Below are positions 24,386-32,215 of a stretch of DNA of 64,000 nt, one piece after another. The notes below the pieces were generated by a model. It ran no database searches. It was not told the origin of the DNA and was given only the letters and a program-made list of their open reading frames with translations. Every line of letters starts with the position of its first letter. Within the stretch, counting starts at the first letter, position 1. The DNA lies in NCBI GenBank assembly GCA_051920445.1, contig JBPPLN010000002.1, forward strand, positions 1 through 64,000, in the 5' to 3' direction. A program made the position numbers and the translations under genes. This DNA is from CAG-177 sp003514385. Lineage in GTDB: Bacteria; Bacillota; Clostridia; Oscillospirales; Acutalibacteraceae.

Positions 24386-25495
24386 ATGTCTGAATACAAC
24401 ACAAACTATAATCTGTATCTGCCGAGCTATTCGATAGGTCCCGACTGCTACAAAGAGATACCGCATGTCACGCGGTTCTTCGGCAAGACCGCCGCAGTCA
24501 TCGGCGGAAAGACCGCAATGGCCAAGGCTAAAAAAGCCATGATCGACGGCGTTGCCGGGAGCGATGTAAAGCTGCTCGATTTTATCGAATACGGCGGTGA
24601 TTCGACATACGAAAACGGCGACGCGCTGATAGCGAATCCGACTGTCAGAGACGCCGACATGATATTCGCAGCCGGCGGCGGGCGCGCATGCGACACGGGC
24701 AAATATGTTGCAGACAAGCTTGACAAGCCGCTGTTCACATTCCCGACCGTCGCTTCAAACTGCGCGTCGGTGACTGCCATCTCGGTCATATACAACCCCG
24801 ACGGCTCGTTCAGGGAATATTATTATCCGAAGCTTGCAAACCACTGCTTTATAAACTCCGCAGTTATCGCGGATTCGCCGGAGCAGCTACTGTGGGCGGG
24901 CATCGGCGACGCGCTGAGCAAGGAATACGAAGCCGTGTTCTCTTCAAAAGATGACACGCTCTCGCACACGCCGCTCATGGGCAAGCAGATAAGCAGGATA
25001 TGCACCGACCCGCTGATAGAATACGGCGCGGAGGCTCTGGAATCCATAAGAGAAAAGAAAGCGTCGTTTGCGCTCGATCAGGTGACGCTCGACATTATCA
25101 TATCGACCGGCATCGTCTCGAACATGATGAGCACAGTTGACAGCTACTACTACAACTCCACCCTCGCCCACTGCGTCTACTACGGCTCGACCGTAACCGC
25201 GCACGGGCATCACCATCTACACGGTGAAGTCGTTTCGCTCGGCGTGCTCTGCCTGCTCGAGTTCGAGAAGAACGACAGCGAGGTTGAGCGCATAATGAAG
25301 TTCAACAGCTCGATAGGTCTCCCCGTCTGCTTCGACGATGTTGAAATAGACGAAAGCGAATTCGAAAAGATGGCGGACAAATTCGTTCAGACAACAGAAT
25401 GGGCGCACATGCCCTCAGGCGTGACCCGCGAGGGCTTTATTGAAGCGATGAAATCGCTCAACGCCAAGGGCCGCCGATTCAAAGCGGGAAAATAA
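24386..25495 (+). CDS. Iron-ADH superfamily dehydrogenase, HcxA/GldA-like (2)
   Basis: A 369-residue paralogue of the previous gene with the same motifs: GGGRACDTGK, FPTVASNCASVT, GIGDALSKEYEA, TLAHCVYYGS and HHLHGEVVSLG. The pair are clearly diverged, so they may form a heteromer or take different substrates. Start ATG 24386 has AAAGGA upstream; GTG 24377 is an unlikely alternative. Third gene of the T-box operon, which ends at the terminator at 25513. Confidence 0.85.
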   Translation: MSEYNTNYNLYLPSYSIGPDCYKEIPHVTRFFGKTAAVIGGKTAMAKAKKAMIDGVAGSDVKLLDFIEYGGDSTYENGDALIANPTVRDADMIFAAGGGRACDTGKYVADKLDKPLFTFPTVASNCASVTAISVIYNPDGSFREYYYPKLANHCFINSAVIADSPEQLLWAGIGDALSKEYEAVFSSKDDTLSHTPLMGKQISRICTDPLIEYGAEALESIREKKASFALDQVTLDIIISTGIVSNMMSTVDSYYYNSTLAHCVYYGSTVTAHGHHHLHGEVVSLGVLCLLEFEKNDSEVERIMKFNSSIGLPVCFDDVEIDESEFEKMADKFVQTTEWAHMPSGVTREGFIEAMKSLNAKGRRFKAGK

Positions 25496-25512
25496 AAATT
25501 TAAAAATTAGAG

Positions 25513-25542
25513 CACGGTCTGATATTTTCAGGCCGTGTTTTT
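25513..25542 (+). terminator. Terminator of the T-box transporter-dehydrogenase operon
   Basis: CACGGTCTGA and TCAGGCCGTG form a ten-pair stem (one G-U) followed by TTTTTAT. Confidence 0.85.
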
Positions 25543-25604
25543 ATATCATGTACAAAATAATAAATATATTTATAAACTTTTCAGCAATTCTGCATATAGT
25601 TTTA

Positions 25605-25633
25605 TTGACTTTTGGGCGGTGCAAGTTTAATAT
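25605..25633 (+). promoter_or_regulatory. Promoter of the MFS-MBL-MFS operon
   Basis: TTGACT (25605-25610) and TAATAT (25628-25633) with a 17-bp spacer. Confidence 0.7.
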
Positions 25634-25669
25634 AAAACTAACAGAAATCTTTTGAGGCGGTGAAAGATA

Positions 25670-27028
25670 ATGAAAAACAAAAACGGACTTTCAAACGCAA
25701 GGTTCTGGATTCTCGTATGGGGTCTCGGAATTGCCGGACAAATCTGCTGGAACATGGAAAACCAGTGGTTCAACACCTTTGTCTACGCGAAGATTGCAAA
25801 AGATCCGACGATAATCTCATGGATGGTCGGCGTTTCAGCAACGGCGACGACTATCTCAACTTTCCTATTCGGCTGCATCTCAGACAGGATAGGCAAGCGC
25901 AAGGTGATGGCTTCGGTCGGCTATATCCTCTGGGGCATATTCACCATTGTTTTCGGGCTGACGCAGTATCTTGTGCGCGGCAGCACGGAGACTTCGTCCA
26001 TACTCATGGCAGTCGGCGTTGCGGTCGTCGCGGCGGATGCGATAATGAGCTTCTTCGGCTCGATGGGCAATGATATCGGCTTCAACGCATGGGTCAATGA
26101 CCACATGAAAGACAGCAACAAGGGGCAGATAGGCGCGGCTCTTGCCACTCAGCCGGTCATAGGCACGATAGTCGGCACTGTAGCGGGCGGAATGCTCGTC
26201 GGCAGCAACGACAACTACATGCGCCTTTTCTTAGTCATGGGCGTTGCGGTTATACTCTTCGGCATATACTGCCTGTTCGCGATGAAGGACAGCCCGGAAT
26301 TAAAGCCCAGCAAGCGCGGCACATTCGCCCAGCAGTTCTTCAGCATACTCAACTTCAAGAACTACATAAAGAACAAGGAGCTCGCCTGGGTCAATCTCTC
26401 GCTCTCCGTCTATTTCATAGCGTTCAACATGTATTTCGCCCATATCGGCAACTACATGATATATTATCTCGGCTTCTCCGCCGACATGATGGGATATATC
26501 GAGGGCGTTGCGCTCGTGCTTGCGATGCTGTTCACCATTCCCTGCACGAAGCTGCTCAACAATAACAAGGCTCCCCTGCTCTGCTTTATTTCAACTGTTC
26601 TCAACAGCATCGGAGTCGGTCTGCTCGGACTGTTTGTAAGACCCGAGAATGTCAACACAAACTCGATTTGGAACCCGATGCTTCTCGTCGGCGTTCTTCT
26701 GCTCGGCATGGGCTATGTGCTGTTCCTGCAGAGCAGCACGGTCTGGGGCAAGCAGCTCTATCCCGAGGACGCGAGAGGTCAGTTTGAGGGAATCCGTATT
26801 CTCTTCTTCGTGCTCATCCCGATGGTCGTAGCTCCGCTGATTGCAAACCCGATAATCAAAAAGAGCGGCGAGTTCGTTGACGAAAACGGGCTGACGGCAT
26901 ATCTGCCGACCTACACGCTTCTGCTCGTCGGCGCGGCTCTCGTGCTGCTGACGATAATCCCGCTCATCCCCGCGAAGAAATACCACGACAAGCGCATAAG
27001 CGAAAAGACAGCGGAGGGCAAAGAATGA
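25670..27028 (+). CDS. MFS transporter (1)
   Basis: A 452-residue major facilitator protein with about twelve helices. The loop after helix 2 carries the MFS signature as GCISDRIGKRKV (near residue 68). The style is near the GPH (glycoside-pentoside-hexuronide:cation) group, so a sugar or glycoside substrate is plausible but unproven. The stop overlaps the start of the MBL gene as ATGA. GAGGCGG lies about 9 nt before the ATG. Confidence 0.85.
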   Translation: MKNKNGLSNARFWILVWGLGIAGQICWNMENQWFNTFVYAKIAKDPTIISWMVGVSATATTISTFLFGCISDRIGKRKVMASVGYILWGIFTIVFGLTQYLVRGSTETSSILMAVGVAVVAADAIMSFFGSMGNDIGFNAWVNDHMKDSNKGQIGAALATQPVIGTIVGTVAGGMLVGSNDNYMRLFLVMGVAVILFGIYCLFAMKDSPELKPSKRGTFAQQFFSILNFKNYIKNKELAWVNLSLSVYFIAFNMYFAHIGNYMIYYLGFSADMMGYIEGVALVLAMLFTIPCTKLLNNNKAPLLCFISTVLNSIGVGLLGLFVRPENVNTNSIWNPMLLVGVLLLGMGYVLFLQSSTVWGKQLYPEDARGQFEGIRILFFVLIPMVVAPLIANPIIKKSGEFVDENGLTAYLPTYTLLLVGAALVLLTIIPLIPAKKYHDKRISEKTAEGKE

Positions 27029-27816
27029 GAAGCGATCTTCCGGTAACAAAGCTCGCCGAAAATGTTTATCTGCTCAACGAGTTTGACGGCACAAACTGTT
27101 ATCTTGTCGTCGGCAGCGAAAAGGCTCTGCTGATAGACTGCGGCACCGGCTTTTGCGACATAAGAGGCGCGGCGGAAAAGCTCACAGATCTGCCGATAAT
27201 TCTCGCGGCGACGCACGGACACGGCGACCACATCGGCGGCGCGGGGCAGTTTGAAGAGATATACATTCACCGCGCGGACTGCGAAATGCTCAACAAAGTG
27301 CAGATGTCGCTGCTGTTTCGCAAGGCATTTCTCGCGTCAAACGCGCCCGTAAAATCGCACGGGTTCAAAATGGGTGATGTAAAACCCGGCAAATACAAAA
27401 CAAAGATAATCCCCATGGACGACGGGCATATTTTTGACCTCGGAGGGAAATCCGTGCGAGTAAAGCACACGCCCGGACATTCTCACGGCAGCGTCGCATT
27501 TATCGACGAGCAGGACAAAATCATATTCAGCGGCGACAATGTCTGCGACGCGCTGTGGATGCAGCTGCCCGGAGTTACGAGCATTGAGGAGTGGCTCCCA
27601 AGCGCGCAGTGGCTATATGACATGAGCGCCGACTACAGGATATTCTGGGGTCACAGAGTTCCGCAGCTGGAGCGCGAATATATAGCTCAGGTCATAACCT
27701 GGGGCAAGGAAATAATGGTAAAAAGTCGGGGAAACACAAAGCTGCCGAGGATAACACAGTATCCGAACAGACCCGACGGAATAATCTACCGCACCGACAA
27801 AGTATTCAGGAAATGA
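27025..27816 (+). CDS. Metallo-beta-lactamase-fold hydrolase
   Basis: A 263-residue MBL-fold enzyme with the metal motif THGHGDHIGG (HxHxDH) near residues 58-67. A further ligand His is in HTPGHSHGS near 150, an Asp in IFSGDNVCD, and a late His in FWGHRVP near 213. All ligands for a dinuclear site are present. The substrate is unknown. Translational coupling to one MFS transporter and tight linkage to another suggests it hydrolyses an imported compound, which is inference. Confidence 0.88.
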   Translation: MRSDLPVTKLAENVYLLNEFDGTNCYLVVGSEKALLIDCGTGFCDIRGAAEKLTDLPIILAATHGHGDHIGGAGQFEEIYIHRADCEMLNKVQMSLLFRKAFLASNAPVKSHGFKMGDVKPGKYKTKIIPMDDGHIFDLGGKSVRVKHTPGHSHGSVAFIDEQDKIIFSGDNVCDALWMQLPGVTSIEEWLPSAQWLYDMSADYRIFWGHRVPQLEREYIAQVITWGKEIMVKSRGNTKLPRITQYPNRPDGIIYRTDKVFRK

Positions 27817-27826
27817 GGGTAAAAAT

Positions 27827-29188
27827 ATGAAAAAGAACATCGCAGGCACCGAGGAAAGAGTGTCCGCATCAAGTAAGTTTTGGCTTTGCTCGGCGGACTG
27901 CCTTTGCACAACGATAAACAGCCTGCTGACGGGCGGAGGAATGACATATTTCTTCACGAAATTCCTCGGTCTTTCCGAGGGACGCGCGAGCACGGTATGG
28001 ATGATATTCGCCATATGGAACGCATTGAACGACCCGCTGTTCGGCTATATCTCCGACCACACGAAGTCGAAGCTCGGGCGCAGAATACCGTATATAAGAT
28101 ACGGCGCGTTCTTCTATTCGCTGATTTTCGTGCTGACATGGGTCAGATGGCCGCTCGGCAGCTCGCAGACGGCTCTGTTCATTCAGATGCTCGCAACGCT
28201 GTTCCTGTTTGACACGCTCTACACGGCAATCGCGACATCCATCTACGTCATGCCCTACACCATGGCGGTATCGAACAAGGCGCGCAGCGGCATCTTCCTG
28301 TGGAAGATATTCTTCACGCTCATCGCGATGGCGGTTCCGCTCGTTGTTTTCCCGCTGATAAAGCCGGAGGTCGGAAGCGACCCTACAAAGTTCCAGCTGA
28401 TAATGGCGGGCATAGGAATCCTCGCGTTCGTTATCATATTCACATCTACTTTCTTCTACAAAGAGAAAGTCACGACCGAGAGCAACAAGAACGAAAACAT
28501 TTTCAAGGCGGTCATAGACTGCTTCAAGAACCGCTCATTCGTCGTTTTCGAGGTGCTCTCGTTTACTGTAGTATTCATTCAGACGATACTCATGCAGGGC
28601 GTCATATACTACTTTGACGAATTCGACCTGCCGATGCCGGTAGCCTACGGAGCATTGGGGCTCGGCGCGGTGCTCGGGGTTATACTATGGGCGACTAAAG
28701 TCAGGACATGGGGCGTCAAGAAATGCGTATTCATCATGTGCGTGATATTCGCCTGCGGCTCTGCGGCAATGGCGATATTCGGCAAGATAAGCGTCATTGC
28801 CGTCCTCGGATTCTTCACCGCAGGCATGGGATTTGCGGGCGGAATGTACCTTGTTCCGCTGATGAACGGCGATGTTATCGACTACGATGAAAGCATCACC
28901 GGGCTGCGCCACGAGGGCATGTACGCGGGAGTCAACAGCCTGATAACAAAGCCTGCAATAAGCTTCGCGAACTCCGCGTTTCTGCTCATAGCCAAGGCAT
29001 TCGGCTACGACACGACCCTCGCCTCCGGAATGCAGAGCGAATGGGCAAAGCAGGGCGTGCTCGTCGCATGGATGGCTGTACCCGCTGCGCTGCTTATAAT
29101 CTGCGCGATAAGCCTGAAGTTCTATCCCCTCGCCGGAGAGAACTGGGACGAAACCAAAAGAGCGCTCGAAGAAAAGCACAGAGACTGA
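27827..29188 (+). CDS. MFS transporter (2), GPH family
   Basis: A 453-residue twelve-helix transporter of the MelB-like GPH cation symporter family. NDPLFGYISDHTKSKLGRR near residues 66-84 is the family signature with the conserved Asp. Such proteins take up glycosides, pentosides or hexuronides with Na+ or H+. GAGGGT precedes the ATG, 10 nt after the MBL gene stop. It is the last gene of the unit. Confidence 0.88.
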   Translation: MKKNIAGTEERVSASSKFWLCSADCLCTTINSLLTGGGMTYFFTKFLGLSEGRASTVWMIFAIWNALNDPLFGYISDHTKSKLGRRIPYIRYGAFFYSLIFVLTWVRWPLGSSQTALFIQMLATLFLFDTLYTAIATSIYVMPYTMAVSNKARSGIFLWKIFFTLIAMAVPLVVFPLIKPEVGSDPTKFQLIMAGIGILAFVIIFTSTFFYKEKVTTESNKNENIFKAVIDCFKNRSFVVFEVLSFTVVFIQTILMQGVIYYFDEFDLPMPVAYGALGLGAVLGVILWATKVRTWGVKKCVFIMCVIFACGSAAMAIFGKISVIAVLGFFTAGMGFAGGMYLVPLMNGDVIDYDESITGLRHEGMYAGVNSLITKPAISFANSAFLLIAKAFGYDTTLASGMQSEWAKQGVLVAWMAVPAALLIICAISLKFYPLAGENWDETKRALEEKHRD

Positions 29189-29196
29189 TAGCAAAA

Positions 29197-29218
29197 GGGA
29201 GCCGGCAATCCGGCTCCC
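29197..29218 (+). terminator. Hairpin after the MFS-MBL-MFS operon
   Basis: GGGAGCCGG and CCGGCTCCC pair perfectly around CAAT, but no T-run follows, so it may be only an RNA-stabilising stem. Confidence 0.4.
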
Positions 29219-29275
29219 CTGCTTCGCAGGCGCAGAATAAATTTGCGCAACACACGAATTTATTTAAAAAAGCTC

Positions 29276-29304
29276 TTGCAATTTTCGCGACAATAGTATA
29301 TAAT
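29276..29304 (+). promoter_or_regulatory. Promoter of tRNA-Pro
   Basis: TTGCAA (29276-29281) and TATAAT (29299-29304), spacer 17 bp, start expected about seven bases before the mature tRNA. Confidence 0.8.
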
Positions 29305-29317
29305 TCTTAAAGCACTT

Positions 29318-29394
29318 CGGGGTGTGGCGAAGTTTGGTATCGCGCTTGGTTCGGGACCAAGAGGCCATGGGTTCGAATCCCGTCACTCCGACCA
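29318..29394 (+). tRNA. tRNA-Pro (anticodon CGG)
   Basis: A complete cloverleaf of 77 nt. The acceptor stem is CGGGGTG/CACTCCG with discriminator A and encoded CCA. The anticodon stem is CTTGG/CCAAG with loop TTCGGGA, so the anticodon is CGG, reading CCG codons. The T-arm is GGGTTCGAATCCC. A perfect terminator follows at 29397, so it is a single-tRNA transcript. Confidence 0.97.
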
Positions 29395-29396
29395 TG

Positions 29397-29427
29397 AAAA
29401 AGGACTTGCAAAAGCAAGTCCTTTTTT
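29397..29427 (+). terminator. Terminator of tRNA-Pro
   Basis: AAGGACTTGC and GCAAGTCCTT pair perfectly around AAAA with TTTT after the stem. Confidence 0.9.
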
Positions 29428-29537
29428 CAATTTATTATTGACACTCAAACCTCTGTCCTTTTAACTTGGCGTAAGATATTCAGCTTTTGCAGCATTATTT
29501 TCCATCGTGACATTTATTGGACTTTGCACCTTTATTA

Positions 29538-29567
29538 TAGACAAACCGCCTTGTTTCGCGGTATAAT
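29538..29567 (+). promoter_or_regulatory. Promoter of the rhodanese-TtcA fusion gene
   Basis: TAGACA (29538-29543) and TATAAT (29562-29567) with an 18-bp spacer. The spacer contains a CCGC/GCGG dyad. Confidence 0.65.
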
Positions 29568-29611
29568 AGCAATGCCGTTTACGGCAAAAATGCAGCATTG
29601 GAGCGCAGGCA

Positions 29612-30742
29612 ATGGAAATATCGGCAGAACAGCTGAAGAAACTCAACGACGGGGAATACACCGTCTATGACATAAGAAGCGAGACTGACAGGGCGTATGG
29701 ATTCATCCCCGGCTCGGTGCACACAACCGCCGACGAGCTTGAGAACAATCCGCCCGCGGACAGGAACAAAAAAATAATAATCTACTGCGCGCACGGAGTT
29801 TTCAGCATAGACATTGCGGACAGGCTGTGCGAGCAAGGCTACGAGGCGTACAGCCTCGAGGGCGGATATCTCGCGTGGATGCGCTATGAGATGCAGAACC
29901 GACAGGACAGTGAACTGTGTCAGAAGGTCGAGCAGAGCCTAAGAAAGAAATTCCGCGTTTCGATAATGAGTCCGTTCACGAAGGCTCTCAAGATATATAA
30001 ACTCGTCAACGAGGGCGACAGGGTCGCGGTATGCATATCCGGCGGCAAGGACTCGATGCTCATGGCGAAGCTCTTTCAGGAGCTTAAAAGATACAGCAAA
30101 GTGAATTTCGAGGTCAAATATCTCGTCATGGATCCCGGATATAACCCCGAGAACCGCAAGATAATCGAAGACAACGCGCGGGCGCTCAACATCCCGATAA
30201 ACATATTTGAGTCGGACATATTCAAATCCGTCTACAATGTAAAAAAATCGCCGTGCTATCTCTGCGCGAGGATGCGCCGCGGATATCTTTATAAATTTGC
30301 GCAAGAGCTGGGCTGCAACAAGATAGCTCTCGGTCACCACTACGACGATGTTATCGAGACGATACTCATGGGAATGCTCCACGGTGCGCAGATACAGACG
30401 ATGATGCCCAAGCTCCACAGCACGAACTATCCGGGCATGGAGCTGATACGCCCGCTCTACCTCGTGCGCGAGGACGACATAAAGGCGTGGCGCGACTACA
30501 ACGGGCTTCACTTCATCCAGTGCGCCTGCAAGTTCACCGACACCTGCACGACCTGCAACGACGGGCAGAATCACTCAAAGCGTCAGGAGACGAAAGAACT
30601 GATACGCGAGCTTAAAAAGAACAATCCCGATGTTGAGAAATGCATATTCAGCAGCGTTGAGAATGTAAATATTGACACGGTTCTCGCCTACAAAAAGGAC
30701 GGAATAAAGCACAGCTTTCTTGACGAATATGACAACAAATAA
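29612..30742 (+). CDS. Rhodanese-TtcA-like fusion: tRNA thiolation enzyme
   Basis: A 376-residue fusion. Residues 1-95 are a rhodanese domain with the persulfide Cys in YCAHGVFS (near 52). The rest is a PP-loop ATPase of the TtcA type, with SGGKDSML near 140, CYLCARMRRG near 212 and GHHYDDVIET near 236. A Cys-rich segment (CACKFTDTCTTC) lies near 310. TtcA makes 2-thiocytidine in tRNA using a 4Fe-4S cluster and sulfur; the fused rhodanese could deliver sulfur directly. The exact tRNA target is inferred from family only. GGAGCG precedes the ATG. Confidence 0.82.
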   Translation: MEISAEQLKKLNDGEYTVYDIRSETDRAYGFIPGSVHTTADELENNPPADRNKKIIIYCAHGVFSIDIADRLCEQGYEAYSLEGGYLAWMRYEMQNRQDSELCQKVEQSLRKKFRVSIMSPFTKALKIYKLVNEGDRVAVCISGGKDSMLMAKLFQELKRYSKVNFEVKYLVMDPGYNPENRKIIEDNARALNIPINIFESDIFKSVYNVKKSPCYLCARMRRGYLYKFAQELGCNKIALGHHYDDVIETILMGMLHGAQIQTMMPKLHSTNYPGMELIRPLYLVREDDIKAWRDYNGLHFIQCACKFTDTCTTCNDGQNHSKRQETKELIRELKKNNPDVEKCIFSSVENVNIDTVLAYKKDGIKHSFLDEYDNK

Positions 30743-30760
30743 AAATTTTTCACACGGCAC

Positions 30761-30789
30761 TTGCAAGAACAAAAATAATGTGCTATGAT
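30761..30789 (+). promoter_or_regulatory. Promoter of the pheST T-box leader
   Basis: TTGCAA (30761-30766) and TATGAT (30784-30789) with a 17-bp spacer. Confidence 0.75.
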
Positions 30790-30795
30790 AAGCAG

Positions 30796-31070
30796 GATAT
30801 AAAACAACGCACAGATGGAGAGAGTAGGCGCGCGGCGAACACCGCAGAGAGGGGTCACTTGGCTGGAATGATCCCGTGTCAGAGCACGCCGAAGTTCACT
30901 CCGGAGCGGCTCGGCTGAAGCTTTATGTTGTAGGCGGAGACGGTTCACCGCCGTTACACGGTGCTGTCCGCCATCGAGCGGAACAGGCTGAGGCGTCCTA
31001 TGGGCGCGAATGCAGGGTGGTACCGCGAAGTTTCCTTCGTCCCTCAGTGGGACGGAGGATTTTTTATTTT
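30796..31070 (+). promoter_or_regulatory. T-box riboswitch, phenylalanine specifier, upstream of pheST
   Basis: The T-box sequence GGGTGGTACCGCG (31015-31027) precedes a terminator with arms TCCTTCGTCCC and GGGACGGAGGA and a long T-run (31033-31070). The probable specifier is TTC (Phe) at 30895-30897, within GAAGTTCACTCCGGAG, which agrees with the synthetase genes it controls. Confidence 0.93.
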
Positions 31071-31125
31071 GCCTCCCCTGCCGGCAGAAAAGATGTAAAT
31101 TATGCTTTTTGAAAGGATGAGAAGT

Positions 31126-32211
31126 ATGAACGAAAACGCCGAAAAGCTCAAAGAGTTATTCAAAAAGAAATCCTCCGAGGCGGGCAAGGTCTCTGAGCTT
31201 GAGGAGCTGAGGATAGAGTTCCTCGGCAAAAAGGGTCACATCGCAAATCTCATGAGCGAGCTTCGCGCCCTGCCAAACGATCAGAAGAAAGAGGCAGGTC
31301 AGAAGATAAACACGATAAAACAATTCATCGAGACCTCCATGCAGGAGCGTCTCCAGGAGCTCAAGGCTCTTGAAGAACAGCGCCTCATTGAAAGCGCCGA
31401 GGTCTACGACGAGTCTTTCCCCTGCGACACGAACCCCGGCTCTTACAGCCCGATAACGCTCGTTCAGCGCGAGGTTGACGAGATATTCCTCAACATGGGC
31501 TTCTCCATTGAGGACTACTCCGAGGTCACCGACGACTACAACTGCTTCGAGGCGCTCAACATTCCAAAGCACCATCCCGCGCGCGACATGCAGGACACAT
31601 ATTACCTGAGCAACGGTCAACTGCTCAAGACCCACACCTCTGCGGCGCAGAATACTATTCTTCGCAAATACGCCGCCGACCTTGAAAAAGGTATTCCGCT
31701 TCGCGCCGTCTTCCCCGGACGCTGCTTCAGAAATGAGAAGATCGACGCCTGCCACGAGAATACTTTCTTCCAGATGGAAGGCATGATGGTCGACAAGGAC
31801 ATATCAATTTCGAACCTCATCTATTTCATGAAGACGATGCTCTCCGAGGTTTTCCAGAAGGATGTCACGGTGCGCCTGCGCCCCGGCTTCTTCCCGTTCG
31901 TTGAGCCCGGCTTCGAGCTTGATATCCAGTGCCTTATCTGCGGCGGCGAGGGCTGCTCCTCCTGCAAGGATTCCGGCTGGCTTGAGCTTTGCCCCTGCGG
32001 CATGATACACCCGAACGTTCTCAAGGCGGGCGGCATCGATCCCGAAAAGTATTCGGGCTTCGCTTTCGGTCTGGGACTGACGCGCCTTGCGATGATGAAA
32101 TACGGCGTCAAGGACATCCGAGTGTTCAACAGCTGCAATCTCAAGTCGCTCTCGCAGTTCACCAATTCATCGTTCACCGTGCCCGACGACACGAAGAAAG
32201 AGGAGGCTTAA
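31126..32211 (+). CDS. pheS: Phenylalanyl-tRNA synthetase alpha subunit
   Basis: Catalytic subunit of the (alpha-beta)2 enzyme that charges tRNA-Phe. The 361 residues comprise an N-terminal coiled coil (about 1-90) that contacts tRNA, then the class II core: motif 2 FRNEKIDACHENTFFQMEG near 213 and motif 3 GFAFGLGLTRLAMM near 313. I chose ATG 31126 (GGATGAG upstream) over ATG 31102 and 31117. It is followed by pheT after 4 nt. Confidence 0.95.
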   Translation: MNENAEKLKELFKKKSSEAGKVSELEELRIEFLGKKGHIANLMSELRALPNDQKKEAGQKINTIKQFIETSMQERLQELKALEEQRLIESAEVYDESFPCDTNPGSYSPITLVQREVDEIFLNMGFSIEDYSEVTDDYNCFEALNIPKHHPARDMQDTYYLSNGQLLKTHTSAAQNTILRKYAADLEKGIPLRAVFPGRCFRNEKIDACHENTFFQMEGMMVDKDISISNLIYFMKTMLSEVFQKDVTVRLRPGFFPFVEPGFELDIQCLICGGEGCSSCKDSGWLELCPCGMIHPNVLKAGGIDPEKYSGFAFGLGLTRLAMMKYGVKDIRVFNSCNLKSLSQFTNSSFTVPDDTKKEEA

Positions 32212-32215
32212 AGTC

